This document shows positions 11,401 through 21,644 of a stretch of DNA of 64,000 nt, piece after piece. The notes under the pieces are model-generated. The model did not search any database. It had not been told where the DNA came from and saw only the letters and a program-made list of their open reading frames with translations. Location: positions 1-64,000 of the forward strand of contig NDFF03000170.1 in assembly GCA_002150815.3 (NCBI GenBank). Direction: 5' to 3'. Both the position numbers and the translations under genes were made by a program. How positions within the stretch are numbered: position 1 is the stretch's first letter; each line of letters starts with the position of its first letter. The DNA is from Grammothele lineata. Its lineage: Eukaryota; Basidiomycota; Agaricomycetes; Polyporales; Polyporaceae.

Positions 11401-13795
11401 TTGACCTCGTCCATAGTGAACGTCACGGTGTAACCTTTGTACGAGAACCTTCGGTTAATGTTGAATCGTGCACGAGGGATGGGCAAGTCGTCCCCGAGCC
11501 ACGGCTTCTTGGGTAGCGTGGTGTGTTTGCAGAGGGGCGGGTCAAGCGCATGTATCGCAGGGGAGTAGACGAGCAGCTCGAGATACTTTGCGAACGAAAA
11601 CATGCTGTGTAGGTGTCAGAAACGGTTTACCGCAAGCACAAAACGGCGAATACGCACTACGTGCCGTCGCGCATGGTCTGTTTCGGAGTCTCCCGCCCAC
11701 ATATCGCACAGCTGTGCCATATACGTACCTGCTCGTCCGACGTCGACGCCTCCGAGGGCGTTGGCGTATTGACGACCGCGATGAGACGCACCCCGGCGTG
11801 TATCCACCGCATATCGTGCTCGCCGCGTGGAAAGTGACAGTCAGGATGGATACACGGGTCCTCCGCCGTCTGGCACCACCGCGTGATGACCTCCCCGAGA
11901 GACTCGTCCCAAACGCCTCCCCTACACCGGAAGTAGCGGAACGTGAGCCATGTACGCCGGTGTGCCCCGCATGCTATACGGAGCGGGAAATGCATCTCGG
12001 CAGAGGAGCCGTTGTCGGTGTCGGTCTTGCTCGGAGTGGGCGGCGGGGAGAGGAGGGCGCTCGTACCGGGGACATGCTCAGAATACAGCACGATGAAGCC
12101 TTGGTGTCGCACGAACCCGTCAATCCCCACCATCCCCCGTCCAAGAGACTCGCGGCCATGCCAGCCCAGGAGGCTCGTGAGCGCTGCGCGCTCGTCTCCG
12201 AGCAGACGGCGGGTAGGATCCTTCGTCTCCTGTTCGGCGATGGCACTGAGGAACTTGGGAAGCACAAAGACGACGCCTGGAGACGTCGACATGAGGTCCT
12301 TCCAGGTGTCCATTCGTCGCACGGCGAGAGCGTATGTCGCCTTGTGGGGTTCGGCTCCAGAATCGCCTGAAATGTGCGAAGAGCCGGCAGAGAACATGGA
12401 CAATCGGCGGGTCAGGAAACCTCCTACGTCTGCGGGGTGCGGGAGGGATGTATGCCGGGAGTACTTCTCGTGCGCGTCCAAGGAGCCGCGCCGCGCGAGG
12501 GCAGGGGAAATGTTAGATGCCCGTTGGATCATCTCTTCGGTCTTCTTGGACAGGAATGACCACAGTCCAGTAGAATCGCGCTTGAGCCTGTCCTTGGGAC
12601 CACCGGAGCTCGCTAATCGTTCAGGGGTAGTGGGGAACGAGGGTAGATGGGGCATGGTGGGTTTGGGGTAGCGCAGTTCGACACGGGAGTTGGAGAACAG
12701 GTCTTGCTCGATAAGAAGGGAGAGATATGCATATGCTGCGAGGCGGAGGACTCTACATAGCGCGACATACTGGGAGAACGAGAGGGAGCCCTTCAGGACG
12801 AACGTGCCACCAACGATTTGGAGAGGGCTGTCGTTCTCAACGAGACAATCTGCAAGATAATGTAAGTTAGCTATATCTACAACTACAAAACCTGCGCACC
12901 CACCTCCCCATTCGTCAAGACCGTACAGGACGACGGGCTCAGTAGTGTCCAGGCCCGCCGTACTCTTCGGCAACCAGAACTCGTCCGTGAGGAACGAGCA
13001 CTGCGGCGCCGCCCGCACGAGACGGAACCCCATATCCTCCGACGGCTCAGACGACGGCGGGCCCGATACCGTCAACAATAGATGCTTGACGGAAGGCTTC
13101 GGGCTTGGGGGCAACGGCGGCCTCGAGACGAGCTCGCGCACCTTCTCCAGCGCCGCCTCCCTCTCTTCCTCCGTTCTCCTCTTCTCTCCGTCTTCGGTAA
13201 ATACCTCAGAGGAGGAAGACGCAGCGACGACAGACTCTTTGAGCTTGCTGCTCGGCTTTGCGTTCGCGCCCCTGGCCCCCGAGCTCTTTCCGCCCTTCGC
13301 GCGCTCCTCCTCGTCCCGCTCTCTCCGCACCTGCGCGTCCCCCTCCGCCTTCTGTTTCCGCTCTTGCTCCTCCTGCTCGTAGTGTTTACGTCTGATCGCG
13401 CGGGCACGGCGCAGACCGGCGAGCCAGCCGCCGCGCGCGAAGCTTGCGCCGAGGTCGTCGAGGGCCGCTTCGAGGCGCTCCGCCCATGCGTCGCGGTCGC
13501 GCAGGTCGGCCTCTTCGTCGAGTATGCGGTGTAGGAGGCGTTGGAGGTGTGCTCGGGCATCGACAGTCAAAGACGGGGTCGTTGCCGGGCGGCGCGGGCT
13601 AGGGGCAGATTGAGACGAAGAGGCGACGGGTGGGATGTCCGGTAGGGGCTTCTCCATCTCGTCGGCGAGAGCTTGCAATGTTAGGCGTGCATGAACGGAG
13701 ATGAGGACGTGGTGGGAGAGAACGAGGACGACGGCGGGTACGATGAGCAGAGGGACGAGCGCAACGGCGAGATAGTTGCGGAGACTGCGCGTCAT
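8422..13795 (-). CDS. fab1: Fab1/PIKfyve-like phosphatidylinositol-3-phosphate 5-kinase lacking FYVE
   Basis: Nine exons: 13795-12904, 12849-11661, 11604-11217, 11169-10553, 10495-9335, 9273-8993, 8936-8766, 8707-8561 and 8492-8422; 1638 aa. The C-terminal 300 residues are a clear PIPKIII kinase: KTADDRFIIK, GPSYFKYM, FYNRKISKTFDLKG, SNIMDYSLLLGIDE, GSYTFAKTLEYKAKQG and YFLACPDKWSRP. The conserved Cys-rich module ends near residue 694 (CAICGRETP, then FAKYLEL). A chaperonin-like part is only weakly recognisable. The family makes PI(3,5)P2 on endosomes and vacuoles. The N-terminus has no FYVE finger. Instead residues 8-27 form a hydrophobic helix (YLAVALVPLLIVPAVVLVLS), followed by a charged coiled coil. 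The start is the first in-frame ATG, 281 bp from the next gene. Confidence 0.93.
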
Positions 13796-14075
13796 GCCTC
13801 CCGCATTTGGGCGCGGCTGCTGGGCGAAGGCGACGGTTAGCGGCAAAAACCCCGCGCTCGGTGGTCGAGGACATATATGTACCGTCTCAATCCGTAGCCC
13901 GCGTGGCCACCACGCCGCTTCCTCGTTTCTGGCCGCTCTCGGCCGTGAAGATAGCTATCAGCCACGCAGTAATATCTCGAAATACAATCCTAGCATCAAA
14001 GTGCGAAACAAAGCGGTACATGTTACACCCGGCCACCTCACCCAAGCTCTCATCACCACGCCCACAAAACGATCC

Positions 14076-15389
14076 TCACATCTCCCCGCACTCTGATCCA
14101 GGCAAGAGTGTATCAGCGCGTGCATCCCGCGTTCATAGTTGATAATGCGGACGCACCGACTATTTTGACCGCAAGCTTGGGGCGGTTGTTCGGCCCTGTC
14201 GGGACGTTCTCGATCTTGCGCAGGGTGAGCATCCCATCGATGACCCGCCCGAACACGACGTGCTTCCCGTCCAGGAAGTCGCACTTCGCCGTCGTGATGA
14301 AGAACTGGCACCCGTTCGTGTTGGGCCCGGAGTTCGCCTGGTAGGGAAAACGTTAATGGGGGATAATGAGGGCAGGTCCGTTGGATTCCGTACCATTGAC
14401 AACAAGCCTGGCCCCGTGTGTTTCTCCTTGAAGTTCTCATCCTGGTCGTATGAGCGGTCAGTGAGCCGAGTGATAGTAGAATGACGTCAGCTACGTACCG
14501 GGAACTTGTCGCCGTATATCGAGAAGGAGCCCGTTCCGTCGCCCTTCAGGAAGTCGCCACCTGACAGAACGAAGGGGTCGGCATCTTGCCTCGGCATGAC
14601 TACGATGACAGAAGATATGAACATACCTTGGCACATGAAGTTCGGAACCCTGTCATGCTAGTGAGCTACTTCTCCACGGGATGATGGATGCTTATGATTA
14701 CTCACACTCTAGATGGGAGCCCTGCGTCAGTAGGCATGGGCGCAAAGGTAGCTATAAGATGACGACATACTTACCGGTGGAAGGTCGCGCCCTTGTAACC
14801 CTGAGGACGTGCGTTCACCCTATATTCGCCTGTGCACAGTTGCCTGAAGTTCTCGGCGGTTCTATTGTGCAAATGTGAGGTGAGTACAAGATACGACATC
14901 GGCTCCGAACGAGACATGCAGGAATAGTCGTGCGTCTCGTCATATTTCTACGCCTGCAGAATGATACCGACGCGAACGCATATACCGAGACCAGCAGCGT
15001 GCTCGATGATCAACTTGGTTAATCACGGAGCAGCACAGGTGGACCCTGAGAACCCCGCGTCCGATCCCCGCTCCATAATGCAATATATGTGCTATGAAAG
15101 GAGCAAAACGTATGGGATAGCCAATGGGCAGTCCTAGACCCTCTGGCTTTCACACATTTTATGATGCTGCCGCTCTCCCCGACAGTATAATGGTACACGT
15201 TTCCGCCCTCCTCCGTCGGAATACCCGACCCAATCCCCATAACGTCCTCCTCGCCCGCATATGATGACACACTTACTTTGGTACGATGTCGCTGAAGAGC
15301 TCCATCTTCATACGGCCCGCAGGCGTCTCCCCGATATTGACGTCCATGAAGACGATCGGACGCGTCGTGTTCGGCGTGCTCGAGGACAT
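14076..15389 (-). CDS. PPIH: Cyclophilin H, U4/U6 snRNP-associated peptidyl-prolyl isomerase
   Basis: Exons 15389-15277, 14861-14775, 14708-14706, 14649-14627, 14560-14499, 14441-14394, 14337-14157 and 14092-14076 give 177 aa, the same length as human PPIH. Signature parts: [97 protein letters not shown] and the end VECGEM. The family catalyses proline isomerisation and binds the Prp4/Prp3 part of the tri-snRNP. A 3-nt exon (14708-14706) is needed to restore one Val in the HRVVPNF motif. Intron 1 is 415 nt, long for this genome. It is divergent from DIM1, another tri-snRNP protein. Confidence 0.95.
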
Positions 15390-15664
15390 ATTTTTCTAAC
15401 AGGTCCGTGCGTGTGATACAGTCGTTGTAGTTGACGTGGTGTTTGCTGGCGTCGATGAAGAAAGCAGAGAAGGATAAGTCGATGAAGTCCAAGGACAAGC
15501 GGCCCGCACACCGCGAACATGCGAGAAGTCGCGCCTGGGGCTCGACCAAACACGACCAAACACCCATCGTATATACCGACGCCCCGGCCCGCCCTCCTGC
15601 ATCCCCTCCGTCCATCTCTCGCTCGAGTCTAGAGTCTCACGCTGCTTCCTCTTCACCATCTGCG
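15390..15664. promoter_or_regulatory. Shared bidirectional promoter of cyclophilin H and DIM1
   Basis: These 275 bp separate the two start codons. TATATA at 15570-15575 lies 95 bp before the DIM1 ATG. A direct repeat CGACCAAACA (about 15543-15562) lies beside it and could bind a factor serving both genes. Function is inferred from position. Confidence 0.65.
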
Positions 15665-16377
15665 ATGTCCTACTTCCTCCCCCACCTTCCCTCTGGCTGG
15701 CACGTCGACGAGGCGATCAAATCCGAAGAGGACCGTGTGGTCGTCATTCGCTTCGGGCACGACTGGGACAGCCAGTGCATGACTATGGACGAGACCCTCT
15801 ACGGCGTCGCGGACAAAGTCCAGAATTTTGCTGTGATCTACCTCTGTGACATCACCGAGGTGCCGGACTTCAACAAGGTGCGTTGTCGAAGGCAAAGTTA
15901 GGACGGAGTGTTAACGAAGGTGTCTTGGGGCAGATGTACGAGTTGTACGACCCGTGCACGGTCATGTTCTTCTACCGGTGAGTGGTGGTACATCTTACCT
16001 CCGGCGTGTGAGAGCAGCTTGGTGACTCCCTGCACTTCAGGAACAAGCACATCATGATTGATTTGGGGACTGGTAATAACAACAAAATGTACGTCTTCCC
16101 CTCCACTCGCTTTACCCCTCGCATATACTCACCCCGTCCCCGCAGTAACTGGGCTATGGATAACAAGCAGGAAGTGAGTCTTCACATTGATGTCTTAGAG
16201 TTCCACTCGTTGACCTGGACCGTCGCAGCTCATCGACATCATCGAGACCGTATATCGTGGTGCGTCCAAGGGTCGCGGTCTCGTTGTGTCGCCCAAGGGT
16301 TAGTTGCGTTCTCTTCTACCGCACTTCTTTGTGCTCATCCCCAGTGCTTAGATTACTCGACTCGCTACCGGTACTAG
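15665..16377 (+). CDS. dim1: DIM1 / Dib1, thioredoxin-like U5 snRNP 15-kDa protein
   Basis: Six exons (15665-15877, 15934-15977, 16041-16088, 16146-16173, 16229-16298, 16352-16377) encode 142 aa, the standard length of this highly conserved protein. Recognisable blocks: MSYFLPHLPSGWHVDEAI, VVIRFGHDWDSQCMTMDE, CDITEVPDFNK, YELYDPCTVMFFYRNKHIM, DLGTGNNNKINWA, DIIETVYRGASKGRGLVVSP and the end DYSTRYRY. DIM1 is a U5 and tri-snRNP subunit needed for assembly of the pre-catalytic spliceosome. The last acceptor is CTTAG at 16351; the nearer CCCCAG would shift the frame. Every intron is 53-63 nt. Confidence 0.97.
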
Positions 16378-16629
16378 ACGGCTTTGGGTATGGTCTCCTC
16401 TGCGTGCGTCCTCTGTTCTGTATGATTAGCTCTGTAATGTTCCTATCCCGTCGCATATTTCATGAATGTATGCTTTCGATTGTCACACATTATCCCTTCC
16501 GAGAGACATCGAATATCCAATGTTGTTCCTCCGAGACTAGCTTACAGTGTGAAGAACGACGTAGAAAGCAAAGACAACAAGCAGAGCAACCATCTTCTCG
16601 TCCAAATTGCGTGACCAACACCATCCTCA

Positions 16630-17541
16630 TCACTTCCCCTTCAAAATGCTGTCAATACGCGCATCGTGGATCTTCTTCCTCATCTCCCGAATGACAGGGA
16701 ATCCGAGCAAGAGCGTCGCGATGACATACTGCGCCTACACACCACCCAATTAGCTTCACACACCAACCGAAGCGGGTATCGACCACTCACCCCAACGAGC
16801 AGTCCCGTCGCATGCTTCCTGCACAAATGTAGGACGTACAGCGCCTCGAGCGAGTGAAACACGACGACCATCCCCCAGCTGAACGCGAGCGACCACGAGG
16901 GTAGGTACGAGAGAACGGTGTTGCCCGGGGCGAAGAAGGCGGCGTAGGGCGCGAGCGCGGGCTCGGAGAGCGACTCGTGCGCGAGCGTGGTGTACACGAG
17001 GAAGGTGACTGCGATGGCGGTGGTGGTGTAGGACGAGGAGAGCGGGAAGTCGGTCACTTGCGGCGCGCGGACCTAGTACCGGGCCAGGAGGGACGGTTAC
17101 GGGTCGCGCGGAGGGACGAGTGGGGGCGCGATGGTAAAGTCGGCATTGAGAACGTCAGTAAAACGTTTGAAGGAAGGAAGGAGAGAGGCGCACCATGCCG
17201 AGCTCCTCCTCCGCTACGCTCTTCATGCTCATTAGGCGCGGCTTGACCTCGTCGTAGCCCGCGAGCGGCGGGTCAAACGGGATGCGCACGTCGTGCGGCT
17301 GCGCGCTGCCTTTGACCTGGTACGTCAGGTTCATACCCTGTCGCACCGCGCCTCGCGATCAGCATCCCGTCGAGCATAGAGCGAGAGAACGCACATTGGT
17401 GTCGATGGAGTTCATCTTCGCGCTCGATACCTGCGCGGAGATCTTGCCCCAGTAGCGCACATACGAGACGAGCGTGTCCGGGTGGTTGGACATGTACATG
17501 CACAGGAAGCCCGACTTGTCTGCGACTGGATCCGCACCCAT
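16630..17541 (-). CDS. DUF2470 protein with C-terminal membrane domain (DUF4499-like)
   Basis: Exons 17541-17395, 17337-17194, 17072-16791 and 16734-16630; 225 aa. The first 100 residues match the DUF2470 fold (SGFLCMYMSNHPDTLVSY, AKMNSIDTN, FDPPLAGYDEVKPRL), which is related to haem-oxygenase-like and FMN-binding modules. The rest holds about three or four hydrophobic segments (TTTAIAVTFLVYTTLAH, WSLAFSWGMVVVFHSLEALY, QYVIATLLLGFPVI) and a basic tail. The function of the fungal fusion is unknown to me; a membrane-bound enzyme or ligand-binding protein is likely. The frame stays open upstream to an ATG at 17790, but that extension is low-complexity and outside the conserved domain, so the ATG at 17541 is preferred. 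Convergent with DIM1. Confidence 0.85.
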
Positions 17542-17805
17542 CGTGTCTGACCGTTCTGGGAGATGTTTGCGAGGTTGAGGTGTGCAGGGGAGATTGGGGG
17601 AAGAGAAGAAAATGAAGAGAAGAGAAGGCGCGGGCGTACGTGGCGACTGTTGAGGAGGAGAGATGAGAGCGTGCGTGGCGGAGGACGTCGTGGACCAGTG
17701 GTCGGACGTCGGGGACCGGGGTGGGCAGACGCGACACGGCCCCGGACGCGCGAGGCTCTCACGATCGTGCGATCCGCGCTGCGTCACCATCCATGACCTG
17801 CAGGC

Positions 17806-18068
17806 TTGTCGGAAAAAATAAATCGGCCTTATAAACGGGCAGTCTTATTTGGTCAGTATTGGATCATTATGGGCGCGTCACCATCGCCTAATGAGACTCT
17901 TATGTGGCCGTCCGGCCTCATAGGCCCTAAAAATAGGGATAAAGGGCCATCAAAAGGGTCAAAAAGGCTCTTATAAGCGGGCTGTAAGCTGCTGTAAGGC
18001 ATTATACGCTTATGAGATTTCTTACCGCTGATATGGCGATCATATGGCCGAAATATTTTTTCCGACAA
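17806..18068. mobile_element. MITE-like element with imperfect 23-bp TIRs
   Basis: The 263-bp AT-rich segment begins TTGTCGGAAAAAATA and ends with the near-complement TATTTTTTCCGACAA, with 21 of 23 bases paired. Inside are direct repeats CTTATAAACGGGC and CTTATAAGCGGGC and a palindrome GGCCGTCCGGCC. I could not identify a target-site duplication. Base composition differs sharply from both neighbours. It has no coding capacity. Confidence 0.6.
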
Positions 18069-18799
18069 ATTTATTCTGCAACTACAGAAACCCTCCTTCG
18101 TCCGTTCTCCTCGCATCCACCACACTTACGACGCGTATTTTTGAATTGTACGGGCCGTACGACTCCGTGGACGTGTTCTTTTGCGTATGTCTGACTAGAT
18201 AAGTCGATGTCAATAAACGCACACTGTCCCCGGGCCCAACCCGGGGCCCGATGCCTCTGGTACTGTACACGTCCGACAATCTACTCTATCTGAATAAGCT
18301 TCATTACTCGTCGCAGGTGATGGTGTGTGCATAGTTGCTGACGAGATACATAGAACAGGTTATACCTGGTGCCGCTACGGATGGATGCACACGAGCTGCT
18401 TACGACGGCCACCAAGCTTTTTCGCCGGGGCCGCCCCTGTCTCCTTCAGCCTTGTCGCTATAATGCCGGCCAAGTCAACCTCCAGAGCCACGGAACGTCC
18501 TATCGACCTCCCGCCGACAATCCTTTTCTCTCCTGAGAACGGAAGCTACTGTGTCTCTGAAGTCTGTCCTGATCGCAAATGGATTGACGCATGTGGTTCT
18601 GACCATTCTCATCACGTTCGCTCAGGACGAACATAAAGCCTTTGCCGAACAACCTCTCGATGTACGACGTTGCCCCGACTTTCTCCGGCCTTCGACCACG
18701 TCCACTCTCAAACCACCACTTCTCCGCTACGGGTGGCGCGTCGGCGCCCTGGAATTGCTTGAGATCGTGGTCAACCACTTCCCGGACGCTATTGACTGG
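18069..18799. other. Spacer, possibly decayed F-box sequence
   Basis: No intact gene. On the minus strand, reading on from the adjacent F-box relic, similarity to the paralogues fades within about 40 codons, so most of this stretch is unassigned. Confidence 0.4.
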
Positions 18800-19065
18800 G
18801 CGTACGGTCCCGATGACGACGATCACGAGGAGTAGATTCCGCCAAGAGCAGCAGAAGAGCATGACTTTGAACCAATCCTTGCTGTACGGACGCGTCCAGT
18901 GTGTGGACGCTTCCGGTCCTCGAGGGATGCCGCATTCTCGGCGACAAGTTCCGTTCCAAGAAGACTTCAACAACACCCGCTGTTCCTCGAGCCTCTTCTT
19001 TGCATCTTCTAGCTCTGACATGCGGATTCAGATGCTGTCGCGCGCGGCTCACCGCTTCTGGCAGA
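18800..19065 (-). pseudogene. F-box gene relic with nonsense codon and 50-nt deletion
   Basis: The minus strand matches the start of the F-box gene at 21645-23399: coiled coil (SELEDAKKRLEEQRVLLKSS), WNGT, then DWFKVMLFCCSWRN. Compared base by base with that paralogue, an Arg codon CGA has become TGA (19030-19028). About 50 nt that would encode the first F-box helix are missing after the sequence CTCGGCGACAA (near 18943, plus strand), which also shifts the frame. The LRR region is gone. It is clearly non-functional. Confidence 0.8.
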
Positions 19066-19154
19066 GCCATATTCTAATCAATGTCAAGGCGAACACTTTC
19101 AATGCGTCTGCTGATCCTCAATTCATGCCAGTGCCACATGGATTCTACGTACGA

Positions 19155-21093
19155 CTACACCACTATGTACCCGCATGTTCCACAACGTTGCTGCATCTGC
19201 ATCGACGACAGTGGACAGCCCCGCGGGCACGCGAAGGTCCCAGGAGTCGCATGTCCGAACCAGTTCTGATTCCCTTTCGGGCGCTGGTCCTTATTCGGGT
19301 TTGAACCCGGCGATGAGGCGGCAAGGGAGAGCCGGTGGATAAGTCGCGAGAACGTGCTGGCGCAGTCGGGGAGCTCCCCGCGCGCGAAGCGATCCGTCCA
19401 GTGCGGGAGGCGGATCGTGATGTCTGGGTGTTGGATATGGAATAGGAGGAAGTCGAGTTCCATCTCTTGAATGTCAGGATACCTACCCATCGGAGAACCC
19501 GAGTCGACATCAGATCTTGACTCAACATCGAGAAGTACCTTAAGCAGCATACCGCGAAGTGAAGCGCGAGAAGAGCTCTGGAATGACATTCTGCGTAGAG
19601 AGCTTGCTGCCAATGTCCGCTATAGCCTGCGTTCGTAGCTCTTCATTGCCGTACTGGACGTCATGATGAATGTCGGAACTTAGTATCACGACTTCGGAGA
19701 AATTACTATACAAGGGACGAACCTTCACTGCAAGTCTGTAGATCGACTTCGGCGAACACACTGGCAACTGCATTGGGTCCATGCCGCTGTCGTTAAGCAC
19801 GAACCCTTGAGACCGAAGAGGCGCAAACGCAATCCTCCGTGTATATGAGTAGAATACGAACGCGCGCATGCTAACGCTCTCAGCAGACGTGCTAGATAGA
19901 GCGCGATGGGTGAAAGGCTTACCTCCTGAAAGCAGCATCCCCAACGAAGAGGAGAGAACGCCGCGGGCCGCCCCGAACATCGCGAGAAACAGCAGTCGAG
20001 CTGACATCTCTAGTTCCTCGAAACGATCCTGAACGTTCGTCCGCTTCTGGATAAGGACTGCGACTACTAGTGGCTCTGAATGTCGAGGAAGAACCACCAG
20101 CAGTCTTACTCTTGGTATTTGGGTTCTGATGCATAGCGTTTTCCGGTTGAAACCCATTTCAAGAATTTGTCAAGCACTTACCTCGGCCTCATTTTCCCGT
20201 TCAACAGGCACCTCAGCATCATGGACTTCAGTTGCGGGTATGGGAGAGGATTCTTCAGATTCTGCAGGTTGCAGCCTTACATCTCCCGCTCCCTCCGCCG
20301 AGATTACACACGGCCCGTTTTCAGAGGCGTCGTCTTGTTTTTGTTGCGTCCTTTCATCATCCGAGTGATCAACTTCATCAGGATTATCCTCGAAGTCGAT
20401 GTCGTCTGGATAATCATATTCAGAGGAAGATATGTTCTGAGGGATTGCGGCGTGATCGTCTACAAATACGCCAACTATTTTCGGCAGCAGCGAGGAGCGT
20501 AAGAGCGTCGGTGTAGCTGGATAGTAGATCTGTACATTACGTACGGGGCTCGCTCTGGGACGATATCGCTTTCCGCAAGATACCGCCATTCGTGTACAGC
20601 ACCCGGAGGCCCCCGAGGTGGCCCGAAGGAAAGCGGCTGGAAAACGTGTAGATGGCGGTGTCTTCAAACATCCCAGATAGGATGCTCGAGTTGAGTGCGA
20701 ACTGATAGACTTCTTCCACTGTAGAGACACTCGGGATGAGACCCGAGTTCTCACCCGACGCGGCCGGCATAGCGGAAATGGTAGCGGGTGGGCCGCTCGC
20801 AGCCACGGGACGCTTGGTAGAACTAGGAACGTCATGGGTATCTTGGGTAGAGCCCTGCAATGCCGGTGTTTTGATCATCGATCGCCTCCAACTTGGGCAA
20901 CTGGTATACGTACTTTGACGGTACTAGAACTGTCAGTTTCCCCCTCAGACGCGCTGGGTCGAGTCCGGTTTTTTGATTCCTCCAACGCTTTCGCAAGTTT
21001 GGCCGATGCTCGGGCCTTCTTGACACTCTTCTTTGACGAGCTGGGTTTCGCTGAGTCTACATCGCCATCTACCGGCTTTGGCGTTGGAAACAT
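19155..21093 (-). CDS. BTB/POZ-domain protein of the Agaricomycete type
   Basis: Six exons (21093-20914, 20854-20545, 20474-20182, 20125-19923, 19870-19553, 19482-19155) give 543 aa with all phases consistent. After a basic N-terminus (KKSVKKARASAKLAKALEES) comes a BTB fold split by an acidic loop: YTFSSRFPSGHLGGLRVLYT; EYDYPDDIDFEDNPDE; LLFVGDAAFRSMRAFVFYSY; FAPLRSQGF; VCSPKSIYRLA; then ELFSRFTSRYPDIQEMELDF. This order is known from many mushroom BTB proteins, thought to act as Cullin-3 adaptors. The C-terminus has two Cys pairs (CPRGCP; CGTCG) that could bind zinc. Introns of 52-70 nt resolve what look like frameshifts. It lies among F-box genes. Confidence 0.8.
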
Positions 21094-21644
21094 GGTGGGG
21101 TCAGAATGAAGCTGTGGGTGGGGAGCAGCGTTGCAAGACGGCGCACCTATGTATTATCAGCCTTCCTACTTCTTTTCCGCAGCACGCGATCATGTACGTA
21201 TTCTCGGCCTCATGTTGATCATATCCCACGGCTGGGACAGTGCAGTATATGTCAGCAAGCGCACGTCAATATAAACGAGAAGACAGTAATCACGATATTC
21301 CAGCCAGCACGTCACGAGAAGACGGCATGACTAGGACTTTATTGAAGAAAGCCGAAGAGCGATGCTCACAGTGTTGATTTTGGAGCATGAGGCCTGCATA
21401 CGTACTCTCAAGGTACGGCACGTACGATTGCCCCTCACACTGGCAGCGCTATCTCATCATACTCTTCACACTGAAGCTCGTGCCATCTCGACCGCAGAGC
21501 GAAACCTGTTGATCGACTGCCAGAGTATTACATAGCCCGAATACTAGTTTAGCACCAATTCATGAACTGAGTGTGGCGATATCCGCTGTTGTCCGGCACG
21601 ACGATAATTCACTACGCAAACATCCAATATGAGAATCAGACGAC
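21094..21644. other. Intergenic, no gene
   Basis: This region lies between the start of the BTB gene and the 3' end of the next F-box gene. No coding signal was found. Confidence 0.5.

Noticed and set aside
17542..17790. 83-codon N-terminal extension of the DUF2470 protein
   Set aside because: The frame is open but low-complexity; the DUF2470 domain begins right after the ATG at 17541.
19290..19330. GGGTTTGAACCCG, resembling a tRNA B box
   Set aside because: It lies inside the last exon of the BTB gene and no A box or cloverleaf arms are present.
20537..20560. Frameshift in the BTB gene
   Set aside because: A 70-nt intron (20544-20475, GTACGT to AATAG) explains the change of frame with correct phase.
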